Shown here: positions 1 to 7,235 of the stretch, in pieces
Numbering within the stretch: the stretch's first letter is position 1
How the letters are laid out: every line of letters begins with the position of its first letter
DNA from: Flavobacteriales bacterium UBA1112
Lineage (GTDB): Bacteria; Bacteroidota; Bacteroidia; Flavobacteriales_D; Sanyastnellaceae
Assembly (NCBI GenBank): GCA_002313415.1
Contig: DCBH01000076.1
Location: 32,340-63,625, forward strand
Length of the DNA: 31,286 nucleotides
Direction: 5' to 3'
Notes under the pieces: model-generated
What the model saw: the letters and a program-made list of their open reading frames with translations, nothing else
Told to the model about the DNA's origin: nothing
The model's database searches: none
Position numbers and translations under genes: made by a program

Positions 1-473
1 CCTTCTAAAAAAGGTTGAAAGCCAGAGTTCTGGAATAAAGTCAAACGCAACAGACAGTGGGCATGTGCCAATTGATTCCGCACGCGCAAGGACCCAGGGG
101 TGCTGGTGCCGTTGGCATCCATAATGATTGTGGTATCGAGACCACCAATGGGTTGAAAACCAGCATCAAACCCGCCGTCAAGAATTCCCTTGCGATCGTG
201 CTTCATGTAGGTAAGTGCAAAGCCATATGAGGGTTCATCAAGAACAGATTCCAGGTCGTCTCCTGGAACATCCGAGAAGAGATGTAAGCCCACGTGACGC
301 CACTTTTCCTTAAGAAGGATGTCTTCTTCAGGAACCTCTACAACATCTAGGGGATTGGTTTGGGACAAGGCGCCTCCAATGGAAGCAACCAACGCCAAGG
401 CCATCGCCAAAAAGCGCAGGGGCGCTTCGTTTAGACTACGATTTTGGGTCATCTCTTTCACTTTTCGTTTCAT
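1..473 (-). CDS. Exported protein, probable outer-membrane beta-barrel (3' end cut by the window)
   Basis: About 157 codons of the N-terminal part are present; the gene runs off the left edge. An N-terminal stretch with basic residues is followed by a hydrophobic segment (FLAMALALVASIGGALSQ), a convincing signal peptide. The mature part has alternating aromatic and polar residues (for example SYGFALTYMKHD and RLTLFQNSGFQPFLE), as in small Bacteroidota outer-membrane barrels. I do not recognise a specific family, and the barrel assignment is inference. Two in-frame ATGs are possible, at 473 and 452. The first gives a longer n-region; neither has a clear Shine-Dalgarno sequence. It is divergent from the rmlD-like gene. 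Confidence 0.7.
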   Translation of the reverse strand, partial: MKRKVKEMTQNRSLNEAPLRFLAMALALVASIGGALSQTNPLDVVEVPEEDILLKEKWRHVGLHLFSDVPGDDLESVLDEPSYGFALTYMKHDRKGILDGGFDAGFQPIGGLDTTIIMDANGTSTPGSLRVRNQLAHAHCLLRLTLFQNSGFQPFLE

Positions 474-529
474 CAATGAAATCACATCCAAGCATCGTGC
501 CAAACAGGTTGTTCACAAATGATGGAGAG

Positions 530-537
530 CAAAGATA
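530..537 (-). promoter_or_regulatory. Possible -7 box for the exported protein gene
   Basis: Read on the minus strand the bases are TATCTTTG, an exact match to the Bacteroidota -7 consensus TAnnTTTG, about 57 nt upstream of the start codon at 473. No TTG is found 18-19 nt further upstream, so the call rests on one box only. Confidence 0.3.
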
Positions 538-587
538 CTGCAGCGTTTGGTGTGGTATGCGGGTTCAGAGCCATGTTTGTGGGAGAA

Positions 588-1469
588 ATGACAAGCACGC
601 CAAACTCCATTTTGATCACTGGCGCCGCAGGTCAGCTCGGCAAAAGACTGCTTTCTTGTGCCGAGAGACGTGCGAATTTGACTGTAGTGGGACTCGATCA
701 TGATGATTTGGACGTGTGCAATCGGGATGCTGTAATCAAAGCCATAGCTTGTTACCAACCTTCTGTGGTCATCCACACCGCGGCTTTCACGGATGTTGAC
801 CGCGCAGAATCCGAGGTGTCTCAAGCGTCTAAAGTCAATGCCACCGCAGTACGCAATGTTGCTGAAGCGTGTCGAGATTCAGGCGCTTCCTTGATTCACA
901 TCAGTACAGACTACGTGTTTGGCCATGGGCCGCGGCGACCCTTAAACCCTGACGATCCAACAGATCCGAAGACCGTCTACGGAAGAACCAAATTGTCAGG
1001 TGAAAAAGAGTTTTTGGATTCAGGCGTTGCTGGTGCCGTTGTCCGTGTCGCTTGGCTTTACGACTCGGAGGGTCGAAATTTCATGAATACAATGCTTCAC
1101 CTTGCCGCTCTCCATAGAGAGCTCAAAGTTGTGGACGACCAATTTGGGATTCCTACTGCGGCTCCGGTCTTGGCGGATGCTTTACTCGACATGGCAGAGA
1201 GGGGCACAAACATGCCGCAGGGCGTATGGCATTTTGCGCATGCAGGTCACCCCACAACCTGGCATGGATTTGCGACGAAAATCATGGAGATGGCTGGTCT
1301 TGACGTTCCCGTCGACCGCGTGGCGACGGAGGCATTTCCAACACCGGCAAATCGACCTTCTTGGAGCGTTTTAGACGGGGAGCCATTGCGCGACGTCATG
1401 GGTTGGCCCACACAAACATGGATAGATGCTCTCACTCAGGTTTGGGCTTTGAAACAAGCCTGCGGTTGA
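588..1469 (+). CDS. rmlD: dTDP-4-dehydrorhamnose reductase-like NAD(P)-dependent sugar reductase (RmlD family)
   Basis: The 293-residue protein is an extended short-chain dehydrogenase. It has the Rossmann glycine motif GAAGQLG (residues 12-18), STDYVF (106-111) and the catalytic YGRTK (Tyr131, Lys135), all typical of RmlD/RfbD. RmlD reduces dTDP-4-keto-rhamnose to dTDP-rhamnose for surface polysaccharide. The other rml genes are not here, so a related sugar-nucleotide reductase is possible. The frame is open from 519. I chose ATG 588 because it puts the Rossmann motif at the usual distance from the N terminus; ATG 573 is the alternative. A box CATGTTTG lies 8 nt before ATG 588. The sugar mutase gene follows after 27 nt, consistent with a shared nucleotide-sugar role. 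Confidence 0.85.
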   Translation: MTSTPNSILITGAAGQLGKRLLSCAERRANLTVVGLDHDDLDVCNRDAVIKAIACYQPSVVIHTAAFTDVDRAESEVSQASKVNATAVRNVAEACRDSGASLIHISTDYVFGHGPRRPLNPDDPTDPKTVYGRTKLSGEKEFLDSGVAGAVVRVAWLYDSEGRNFMNTMLHLAALHRELKVVDDQFGIPTAAPVLADALLDMAERGTNMPQGVWHFAHAGHPTTWHGFATKIMEMAGLDVPVDRVATEAFPTPANRPSWSVLDGEPLRDVMGWPTQTWIDALTQVWALKQACG

Positions 1470-1496
1470 TTTGGATTTGTGAACTTTGGCCTTCCC

Positions 1497-3269
1497 ATGA
1501 CAAATGAATCCATCCTGAATGACGCACGAGACAGGGCAGAGCCTTGGACGCGGCCGCCTCACGACGAGGAAACGCGAAACACAGTTCGACATTGGCTGGA
1601 AACTTGTGAATCCGACGAGGATTCCCGAGAAGCACTCATCGATGCTTTTTACAGGGATTTGTCTTTTGGAACGGGAGGTCTTCGGGGCAAAATGGGTCCT
1701 GGGACGAATCGCATCAACGCGACCACCATTGCAAATGCCACCCAAGGCTTGGCCAATCATCTGAAGAAGGTGCATGGCGAGGCGCCGTCAGGATCACCTT
1801 GGCGCGTTGCCGTGGCATGTGACAGCCGACATCGCAGTCAAGAGTTTGCCCAAATCACTGCTGAGGTTCTCTCCGCCAATGGCTTTGAAGCGTGGCTTTA
1901 TCCTGAATTGCGCCCTACACCACAATTGTCTTGGACAGTTCGAGAGCTGGGAGCCTTGGCAGGTGTTGTGGTGACGGCCAGCCACAATCCTCCGATATAC
2001 AATGGATACAAAGTGTACGCTTCGGACGGAGGACAAGTTGTGGCACCAGAAGACGCTCAGTTGGTGGCAGAGGTTCGTGCCCTTGACGCATCAGTTCCGG
2101 TTCCCCGAAGCCCCGATGGAATTCGCGTTTTGGATGCCTCATGGGACGAACGATTTCGTTCCATGTTGCTGAAGTTTCGATTGTCTTCGCATTTGGTTCA
2201 ACATGGTTCAGATCTCCCCATTGTTTTCACGGGCTTGCACGGGACGGGAGCAATCGCAGTACCCCCAGCGTTGAAGGCTTTTGGATTCCGCAATGTCCAC
2301 GAAGTGGCTTCTCAAGCCATTCCTGATGGGGATTTCCCGAGCGTTTCCAGCCCCAACCCGGAAGAAGGACCAGCCTTGGCTCAAGCTGTGGCCTTGGCGA
2401 AAGAAGTTGGGGCCTCTTTGGTCATGGGAACAGACCCCGATTCTGACCGTGTTGGTCTCGCTGTGCCTAACGGGGCCCGAGGGTTTGTGTTGCTCAATGG
2501 AAATGAGACTGCGGCCCTGTTGGCTGACCATGTCCTGTCCAAATGGCAGGAATCTGGGAAGTTGAATCGGCCTTCATTCGTGGCCAAAACCGTGGTCACA
2601 ACCAATTTGCTCATCGACATCGCAAACGACTACGGCGTAGATGTGAAGGAGACCCTCACAGGATTTAAATTCATTGCGGAGGCCATCCGTCAGGAGGAAG
2701 GCAAGTCGCAATATGTTGTGGGCGGAGAGGAGAGCTATGGGTATCTCGTGGGAGATGAGGTGCGTGACAAAGACGCCGTGCAGAGTTGCTGTTTGTTGGC
2801 AGAGTTGGCACACGACTTACACGAGCGAGGGGAGGGCATGTTGGATCGTTTGGCAGATTTGCACCGGCGTCACGGCGCGTACAAAGAAGGGCTGATGTCT
2901 GTGGTGAAAGAGGGGAGGGAGGGCAGAGCCCAAATTGAAGCCATGATGCTCAAATTCCGTTCGGCGCCTCCGATGGAGCTTGCTGGGGAGCGCGTCATTG
3001 AGATTCTGGACTTCCAATCACGTGAGGCAAGATCGCCTGAAGGTGCAATGCTACGTGCGCTGTCACAGGCTTCCTCCAATGTGATGCAGTTTGTAACTGA
3101 CTTAGGGTCGAGGGTCACAGTTCGTCCCAGTGGCACAGAGCCCAAAATCAAGTGTTACGCGAGTGTTAGAGAAGATTGGGATGGCATGGGGTCGCACTCA
3201 GATGTCATGGATCTTCTGCAGAGTCGGGTGGAAGCCCACTTTCGAGCACTTGGCGTTCAAGGTCATTAA
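1497..3269 (+). CDS. pgcA: Phosphoglucomutase/phosphomannomutase, alpha-D-phosphohexomutase family (long PgcA type)
   Basis: The 590-residue protein interconverts hexose 1- and 6-phosphates in the cytoplasm, feeding nucleotide-sugar synthesis. All four phosphohexomutase loops are visible: the phosphoserine loop TASHNPPIYNGYK (Ser162 from this start), the metal loop DPDSDR (about 313-318), the sugar-binding loop GGEESYG (about 409-415), and the C-terminal phosphate-binding RPSGTEPKIK. An N-terminal GTGGLRG is also present. Length and order match the bacterial PgcA-like subfamily of about 580 residues. Glucose versus mannose preference cannot be decided from sequence. ATG 1497 is preferred over an in-frame GTG at 1479. 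The 3' end overlaps the convergent cvpA-like gene by 65 bp. Confidence 0.92.
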   Translation: MTNESILNDARDRAEPWTRPPHDEETRNTVRHWLETCESDEDSREALIDAFYRDLSFGTGGLRGKMGPGTNRINATTIANATQGLANHLKKVHGEAPSGSPWRVAVACDSRHRSQEFAQITAEVLSANGFEAWLYPELRPTPQLSWTVRELGALAGVVVTASHNPPIYNGYKVYASDGGQVVAPEDAQLVAEVRALDASVPVPRSPDGIRVLDASWDERFRSMLLKFRLSSHLVQHGSDLPIVFTGLHGTGAIAVPPALKAFGFRNVHEVASQAIPDGDFPSVSSPNPEEGPALAQAVALAKEVGASLVMGTDPDSDRVGLAVPNGARGFVLLNGNETAALLADHVLSKWQESGKLNRPSFVAKTVVTTNLLIDIANDYGVDVKETLTGFKFIAEAIRQEEGKSQYVVGGEESYGYLVGDEVRDKDAVQSCCLLAELAHDLHERGEGMLDRLADLHRRHGAYKEGLMSVVKEGREGRAQIEAMMLKFRSAPPMELAGERVIEILDFQSREARSPEGAMLRALSQASSNVMQFVTDLGSRVTVRPSGTEPKIKCYASVREDWDGMGSHSDVMDLLQSRVEAHFRALGVQGH

Positions 3270-3750
3270 ATGTTGGAATCAACGCGGGCGCCAGGGCTTC
3301 AATGTGGTCGAGAAGTAAGGTTGGCTGGTTGCTCGCAGGCAACCAACTTCGGGAGCCATCCCACCGATTGAGAAGCATCATCACAAAAGACAAGACAAGG
3401 GCATACTTCAAGAGCCCAAACAATGCACCTGCCGACTTGTTGACGAATCCCAGAGCTACAAAGTCAAGCATTTTCTCAAGAATTTTGGCCAAAAGACGAA
3501 CCCCAATTACCACGATTAAGAACGTCAGGGCAAGAGATAACATGTGGATAGAATTGGTGGACCAAGACAGATGCGGCGCCATTTGCTCAGCCACCAAATG
3601 CGAGAAGTAAGACGCCGCCCAAATGCCTCCAACAAGGCCCACCACGGATGCCAAGGACAAGATGAGCCCTTTGGAAAATCCGCGCAAGGCGCCCACCAAC
3701 ATGACGAAAAGCAGGATCACGTCCAATGGCGCGAGGGGCAGGTTTTCCAT
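3205..3750 (-). CDS. cvpA: CvpA family membrane protein
   Basis: The 181-residue protein has four hydrophobic segments: about residues 8-28, 30-50, 68-90 and 105-125. The N-terminal PLDVILLFVMLVGALRGFSKG is the characteristic CvpA opening, with the conserved RGFxKGL turn after the first helix. CvpA was first linked to colicin V production in E. coli; in most bacteria the role is envelope-related and poorly defined. The acidic C-terminal tail of about 50 residues is cytoplasmic or periplasmic and not conserved that I can tell. Its last 65 bp are antisense to the end of the phosphohexomutase gene. It is divergent from the acetyltransferase gene. Confidence 0.85.
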   Translation of the reverse strand: MENLPLAPLDVILLFVMLVGALRGFSKGLILSLASVVGLVGGIWAASYFSHLVAEQMAPHLSWSTNSIHMLSLALTFLIVVIGVRLLAKILEKMLDFVALGFVNKSAGALFGLLKYALVLSFVMMLLNRWDGSRSWLPASNQPTLLLDHIEALAPALIPTFNDLERQVLESGLPPDSAEDP

Positions 3751-3800
3751 GAGGGTTAATTCTGACTGTAATGTAATGGTGAATCGGGTTCGAGGTGGGG

Positions 3801-3808
3801 TAACTTCG
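3801..3808 (+). promoter_or_regulatory. -7-type box TAACTTCG immediately before the GNAT gene
   Basis: TAACTTCG lies exactly 4 nt before the GTG at 3813. The box fits TAnnTTTG with one change. Its position predicts a transcript starting at or next to the start codon. No TTG is seen 18-19 nt upstream. Confidence 0.45.
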
Positions 3809-3812
3809 CCTT

Positions 3813-4334
3813 GTGTTGTCTTCTAACCAATCCACAACCAAGGTCCTCGTGAGGCCTGCACATGAGAAAGATCTTGCTGCGGTTCACGCGCTCATTGTTG
3901 AGTTGGCAAAATTTGAGCGTGCTGAAAATGAAGTTGCACTCTCCCTCAGCAAGTTTTCTCAAGATTTCGTCGCAGGATGTTTTGAGGTGTCTGTCGCATT
4001 GTGTGAAGGCCAAGTCGTTGGAATGGCTCTGCATCATCCCAGATACAGCACTTGGAAGGGGGTTACATGGTATTTGGAGGACCTTGTCGTGACCGAAATG
4101 TGGCGGGGTCGAGGGGTGGGAAGGGCTCTCTTTGACGAGGTGGTGAGCGTGGCCCAATGTCGCGGAGCACAACGATTGGAATGGCAAGTACTGGATTGGA
4201 ATGTCTCCGCCATCGGTTTTTACAAGGCGTTCAATGCCTCGCTCAGTTCGGAGTGGCTGAATGGTCGGCTTACACGAGATCAATTGAACGACTGGGCATT
4301 TGGAAACTCAGAACAAAAATTTCGAGAGTCATGA
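3813..4334 (+). CDS. GNAT-family N-acetyltransferase, diamine acetyltransferase (SSAT)-like
   Basis: The 173-residue protein covers a single GNAT fold. It shows IVELAKFERAENEV near residue 30, YSTWKGVTWYLEDLVV (strand 4 region), the acetyl-CoA loop RGRGVG, and the C-terminal LDWNVSAIGFYKAF. This combination resembles the spermidine/spermine N1-acetyltransferase-like group (SSAT2 type), so a polyamine, thialysine or other small amine is the likely acceptor. That is inference, since GNAT substrates are hard to predict. Start: GTG 3813, supported by the TAACTTCG box 4 nt upstream; there is no ATG near the N terminus in frame. Its stop overlaps the lysC start in an ATGA, so the two are translationally coupled. 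Confidence 0.82.
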   Translation: MLSSNQSTTKVLVRPAHEKDLAAVHALIVELAKFERAENEVALSLSKFSQDFVAGCFEVSVALCEGQVVGMALHHPRYSTWKGVTWYLEDLVVTEMWRGRGVGRALFDEVVSVAQCRGAQRLEWQVLDWNVSAIGFYKAFNASLSSEWLNGRLTRDQLNDWAFGNSEQKFRES

Positions 4335-5614
4335 ACCTTGTGACCCACAAATTTGGGGGGGCTTCAGTGCGCGACGCCAAGGCCATTCGCCGCATTGGCG
4401 ACTTGTTGTCTGAACAAATCCAATCTTCTGAGCGTGTCGTTGTCGTGGTCTCTGCCATGGGAAAGACGACCAATGCCCTTGAAGCAATTTGGTCTGAAAC
4501 GAGAGAAAGCGAGAGAAGGATTTTGTGGCGGAGCATTGTAAAAAAGCACTTAAATGTGGCAGAGGATCTGACGTTGTCGTCTGAACTCAAACAAACGTTG
4601 ACAAACCGCATGGAATTGTGTTACACGGCTGCGGAAGATGCCCGGAATAAGTCCATGGATGCAGCTTACGATTCCATCGTGGCAGCGGGAGAATTGGCCA
4701 GCACCACGCTGGTGGAGGCCTGGTTATCACAGGCAGGCATGTCCGTGGGATGGTGGGATGTCCGAGACACCATTCATACCTCAGGGCCGCACCGTTTTGC
4801 TCGAGTGGACGAAGGGAGTCTCTTGCAGGCTGGGGAATCCCTACAAGAATTCATGAGTCAAGACGCACAGGTGGTGGTCACCCAGGGATTCATTGGTCGC
4901 CATGCTGACGGCAGCACGAGTACCTTGGGTCGAGAGGGCTCCGATTACAGCGCGGCGTTGCTTGCCGTGGCCGTGGGCGCTCAAAGCGTGACCATTTGGA
5001 AGGATGTGCCTGGTATGCTGAATGCAGATCCGAAGCTCTATTCAGACGCGGTCACAGTGACCCAAGTTGATCATGCTGAGGCGCTGGAATTAAGCTACTA
5101 CGGCGCGAGTGTGATACATCCGAGGACGGTTAAGCCCCTGCAGCACGCGAGCATACCATTGTGGGTCAGGTCTTTCCTCGACCCAGAAGGACCAGCGACG
5201 CGCATTGACGCTTTTCCGAATCTCACTCCAGAGGTTCCCATGTTCATTTGGAGAGATGATCAAACTTGGATTGAAATTTATACGGCTGATGGCAGCTTCT
5301 TGGTGGAAGATCACCTCACAAAAGTTTTTGGCGCCCTAGGAGACTCAGGAATCCATGTTCGTTTGATGCAGCAAAGCGCAACCCACTTTGGGATCTTGGC
5401 TGACCGAAGCGATGCGCAAATGGCGCGACTGATTTTGGCCTTGGGGGACGGATTCAAATTGGAGCAGTTCTCGGACTTAATTTTATTGACGGTCCGACAT
5501 GGGGATGCGGATGTAATCAAGACCCTGACCGAAGGTCGCGAAGTTCTGGTTGAGCAGCGTGCAGGAGCGACTTGGAGACGGGTGCTGAAGAAGATGAAAG
5601 AAAGGCCAGAGTAA
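4331..5614 (+). CDS. lysC: Aspartate kinase (monofunctional, ACT-domain C terminus)
   Basis: The 427-residue enzyme phosphorylates L-aspartate, the first step to lysine/diaminopimelate, methionine and threonine. The amino-acid kinase signature is KFGGASV (7-13; most homologues have KFGGTSV), followed by VVVVSAMGKTTN, then GREGSDYSAALLA, KDVPGMLNADPK and ELSYYGASVIHPRT. The last ~130 residues form divergent ACT-type regulatory repeats, so feedback control by an end product is likely. No homoserine dehydrogenase domain is fused. The frame is open from 4157, but ATG 4331 puts KFGG at the normal position and overlaps the upstream stop as ATGA. A strong hairpin follows downstream at 5801. Confidence 0.93.
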   Translation: MNLVTHKFGGASVRDAKAIRRIGDLLSEQIQSSERVVVVVSAMGKTTNALEAIWSETRESERRILWRSIVKKHLNVAEDLTLSSELKQTLTNRMELCYTAAEDARNKSMDAAYDSIVAAGELASTTLVEAWLSQAGMSVGWWDVRDTIHTSGPHRFARVDEGSLLQAGESLQEFMSQDAQVVVTQGFIGRHADGSTSTLGREGSDYSAALLAVAVGAQSVTIWKDVPGMLNADPKLYSDAVTVTQVDHAEALELSYYGASVIHPRTVKPLQHASIPLWVRSFLDPEGPATRIDAFPNLTPEVPMFIWRDDQTWIEIYTADGSFLVEDHLTKVFGALGDSGIHVRLMQQSATHFGILADRSDAQMARLILALGDGFKLEQFSDLILLTVRHGDADVIKTLTEGREVLVEQRAGATWRRVLKKMKERPE

Positions 5615-5800
5615 AGACTTTAAAAAACGGTTCAATAGCCATGAAGCCGTGGAAAAAGGGTATAAGTGGTATAAAATGGCGAAAAAAAAGAGCCCTCACT
5701 TGTTTTTGCCAAACAATTGAATCACATTGTACAAGCCAAAGGCTTGGTCTCCTTTGGTGTGGTACAAACGGCATCTTCAGATCCGTTTGAGTTCAATGTC
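5615..5800. other. Intergenic stretch after lysC with no recognisable gene
   Basis: This is AT-richer than its surroundings. It contains two weak inverted repeats: CAAGCC/GGCTTG at 5732-5746 with a 3-nt loop, and a bulged ACGGTTCA/TGAAGCCGT stem at 5627-5650. Neither has a T tract. I see no convincing coding frame or RNA gene. Confidence 0.4.
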
Positions 5801-5833
5801 AAGTGGGGCGGGACGAAAGTCCCGCCTTTACTT
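5801..5833. terminator. Hairpin terminator between convergent lysC and the DUF2795 gene
   Basis: A perfect 8-bp GC-rich stem, GGCGGGAC/GTCCCGCC, is closed by a GAAA tetraloop (5807-5826). It is extended through G-U pairs by AAGT/ACTT on the flanks (5801-5804 and 5830-5833). The plus strand follows it with TTTACTTTT. It lies between two converging genes and may serve both strands. Confidence 0.75.
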
Positions 5834-5881
5834 TTGGCGAAAGATGTCTTTCCAGCGTCAGTAAATCTGAGCGACTTCGTC

Positions 5882-6103
5882 TCAGTACTCGTCTTCATTG
5901 AAGAAGAAGTCCTCCTTGGAAGGATAATCGGGCCAAATGTCCTCGATTGTATCAAAGGATTCGCCGTCGTCCTCCAATTGCTGGAGATTCTCCACCACTT
6001 CAAGCGGCGCACCAGTGCGCATCGAAAAATCGATGAGCTCATCCTTGGTTGCGGGCCAAGGGGCATCCTCTAAATATGAGGCTAGTTCGAGTGTCCAATA
6101 CAT
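5882..6103 (-). CDS. Small acidic DUF2795 protein
   Basis: The 73-residue protein begins MYWTLELASYLEDAPWPATK and ends in an acidic run, EDFFFNEDEY. The segment PATKDELIDFSMRTGAPLEVVENL is the DUF2795 helix-turn-helix-like fold, and the whole chain matches a short protein very conserved among Bacteroidota. Function is unknown; a regulatory or nucleic-acid-associated role has not been shown to my knowledge. No signal peptide or membrane segment is present. It has its own two-box promoter at 6140-6170, giving a leader of roughly 30 nt, and is likely transcribed alone. Confidence 0.85.
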   Translation of the reverse strand: MYWTLELASYLEDAPWPATKDELIDFSMRTGAPLEVVENLQQLEDDGESFDTIEDIWPDYPSKEDFFFNEDEY

Positions 6104-6139
6104 GATTAGCCGATTCGCAGTCTAATGCTTCTTCGCGGG

Positions 6140-6170
6140 CAAAAATAACCGAATCTCGATACGAGTCAAG
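6140..6170 (-). promoter_or_regulatory. Two-box Bacteroidota promoter for the DUF2795 gene
   Basis: On the minus strand there is CTTG (6167-6170), a 19-nt spacer, then TATTTTTG (6140-6147), an exact TAnnTTTG. It lies in the 88-bp gap between the adenosyltransferase stop and the DUF2795 start. Confidence 0.6.
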
Positions 6171-6191
6171 TCTTTGGTTATCATTTGCGCA

Positions 6192-6740
6192 TCAGTCTTT
6201 GGGTTTCCAAGGAATTTCTTGGCTTCCTGTGACATAAATGAGCCATCTGCCGACCATGAATAGGGCGTCAGAAAGTCGATTGAGATACGTCAATCCCATG
6301 GGGTCGATCTCTGATGCGCGCTGCAGGGCAACGCACCGCCGCTCTGCTCTTCGGCAAACGGTTCTGGCGATGTGGGCGTCTGCAGCAGCTGGATGTCCTC
6401 CAGGCAAAACAAAACTCTTCAGCGCGGGCAAATCGGACTCAAGTTCATCCATCCAGGATTCCAGACCATCCGCACCTTGTGGATTCAATTTCGGCAATTT
6501 TGCGGCCCATTTTGGGTCCGTCGTTGCGAGGTGACTGCCCAAAGTAAATAACTCATTTTGGATGATTTCCAATTGTTTGCGGAGGGGACTGGTCACTTCA
6601 TGGGCCGCCACTTTTCCAATCCAAGCATTGAGTTCGTCAATCGTCCCATAGGCTTCGATGCGGAGGTCGTCCTTGCCAATGCGGTCGCCTCCGAACAACC
6701 CTGTACTGCCGTCATCTCCAGTCCTCGTGTAAATGCGCAT
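6192..6740 (-). CDS. pduO: Cob(I)yrinic acid a,c-diamide adenosyltransferase, PduO type
   Basis: The 182-residue protein transfers the adenosyl group of ATP to cob(I)alamin, making coenzyme B12. The N terminus MRIYTRTGDDGSTGLFGG is the PduO ATP-binding loop (TRTGDDGST at 5-13). It continues with EAYGTIDELNAWIG, then PGG..AAADAHIARTVCRRAER and YLNRLSDALFMVGR, the conserved helical-bundle motifs. The frame is open to 6929, but ATG 6740 gives the family's normal start. The epimerase at 18008 needs the mutase that uses this cofactor. Divergent from the dCMP deaminase gene with 39 bp between starts. A weak TAGCTTGC box lies 3 nt upstream. Confidence 0.93.
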   Translation of the reverse strand: MRIYTRTGDDGSTGLFGGDRIGKDDLRIEAYGTIDELNAWIGKVAAHEVTSPLRKQLEIIQNELFTLGSHLATTDPKWAAKLPKLNPQGADGLESWMDELESDLPALKSFVLPGGHPAAADAHIARTVCRRAERRCVALQRASEIDPMGLTYLNRLSDALFMVGRWLIYVTGSQEIPWKPKD

Positions 6741-6779
6741 GCTGCAAGCTACAACGGAGGGAGGTGCTACCCTGTCTTC

Positions 6780-7235
6780 ATGGTATACCTTTGGCTTGTG
6801 AAGGCCATTGACCAACAACTCACCAAGCAAAATCGCTACGACGCGGCCTACATGCGTATGGCTCGGGAGTGGGCCTTGCTTTCGCATTGCGAAAGAAAAA
6901 AAGTTGGCGCGCTTATCGTGAAAGATCAAATGATCATCGCTGATGGTTACAATGGCACGCCAAGTGGGTTTCCCAATTTATGCGAAGCAGATGATGGGAC
7001 TACACATTGGTATGTTCTTCACGCCGAGGCCAATGCCATCACCAAATTGGCCAAGAGCAACAACAGTGCAGAAGGGGCCACGCTGTATATCACACTTTCG
7101 CCGTGTCGCGAATGCGCCAAGCTGATTCATCAGGCAGGCATTGTGCGGGTGGTCTTCGCCGATGCGTACAAAGACTCGAGTGGTTTGGACTTTTTGAACC
7201 AAGCGGGGGTTGAAATCGTTCATCTGGTGCAATGA
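6780..7235 (+). CDS. Deoxycytidylate (dCMP) deaminase family protein
   Basis: The 151-residue zinc deaminase converts dCMP to dUMP for dTTP synthesis. Zinc ligands are visible as HAEAN (His81, catalytic Glu83) and SPCRECA (Cys109, Cys112). GYNGTPSGFPNLCE is typical of the dCMP/ComEB branch rather than of cytidine or tRNA deaminases. The frame is open from 6558, but everything before ATG 6780 is antisense to the adenosyltransferase. A loose TACCCTGT box sits 4 nt before this ATG. The stop overlaps the protease start as ATGA. A dCMP deaminase beside an S41 protease is an arrangement I recall from other Bacteroidota. Confidence 0.9.
   Translation: MVYLWLVKAIDQQLTKQNRYDAAYMRMAREWALLSHCERKKVGALIVKDQMIIADGYNGTPSGFPNLCEADDGTTHWYVLHAEANAITKLAKSNNSAEGATLYITLSPCRECAKLIHQAGIVRVVFADAYKDSSGLDFLNQAGVEIVHLVQ

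Noticed and set aside
546..579. TTTG-N22-CATGTTTG as a promoter for the rmlD-like gene
   Set aside because: The spacer of 22 nt is longer than the 18-19 nt of the better promoters here, and the -7 box lacks its first T.
5732..5746. Inverted repeat CAAGCC/GGCTTG after lysC as a terminator
   Set aside because: The stem is only 6 bp with a 3-nt loop and has no T tract; the GC-rich hairpin at 5801-5833 is a much better terminator.
6558..6779. Longer N terminus for the dCMP deaminase from 6558
   Set aside because: This part is antisense to the adenosyltransferase, has no deaminase similarity and would make the protein 74 residues longer than usual.
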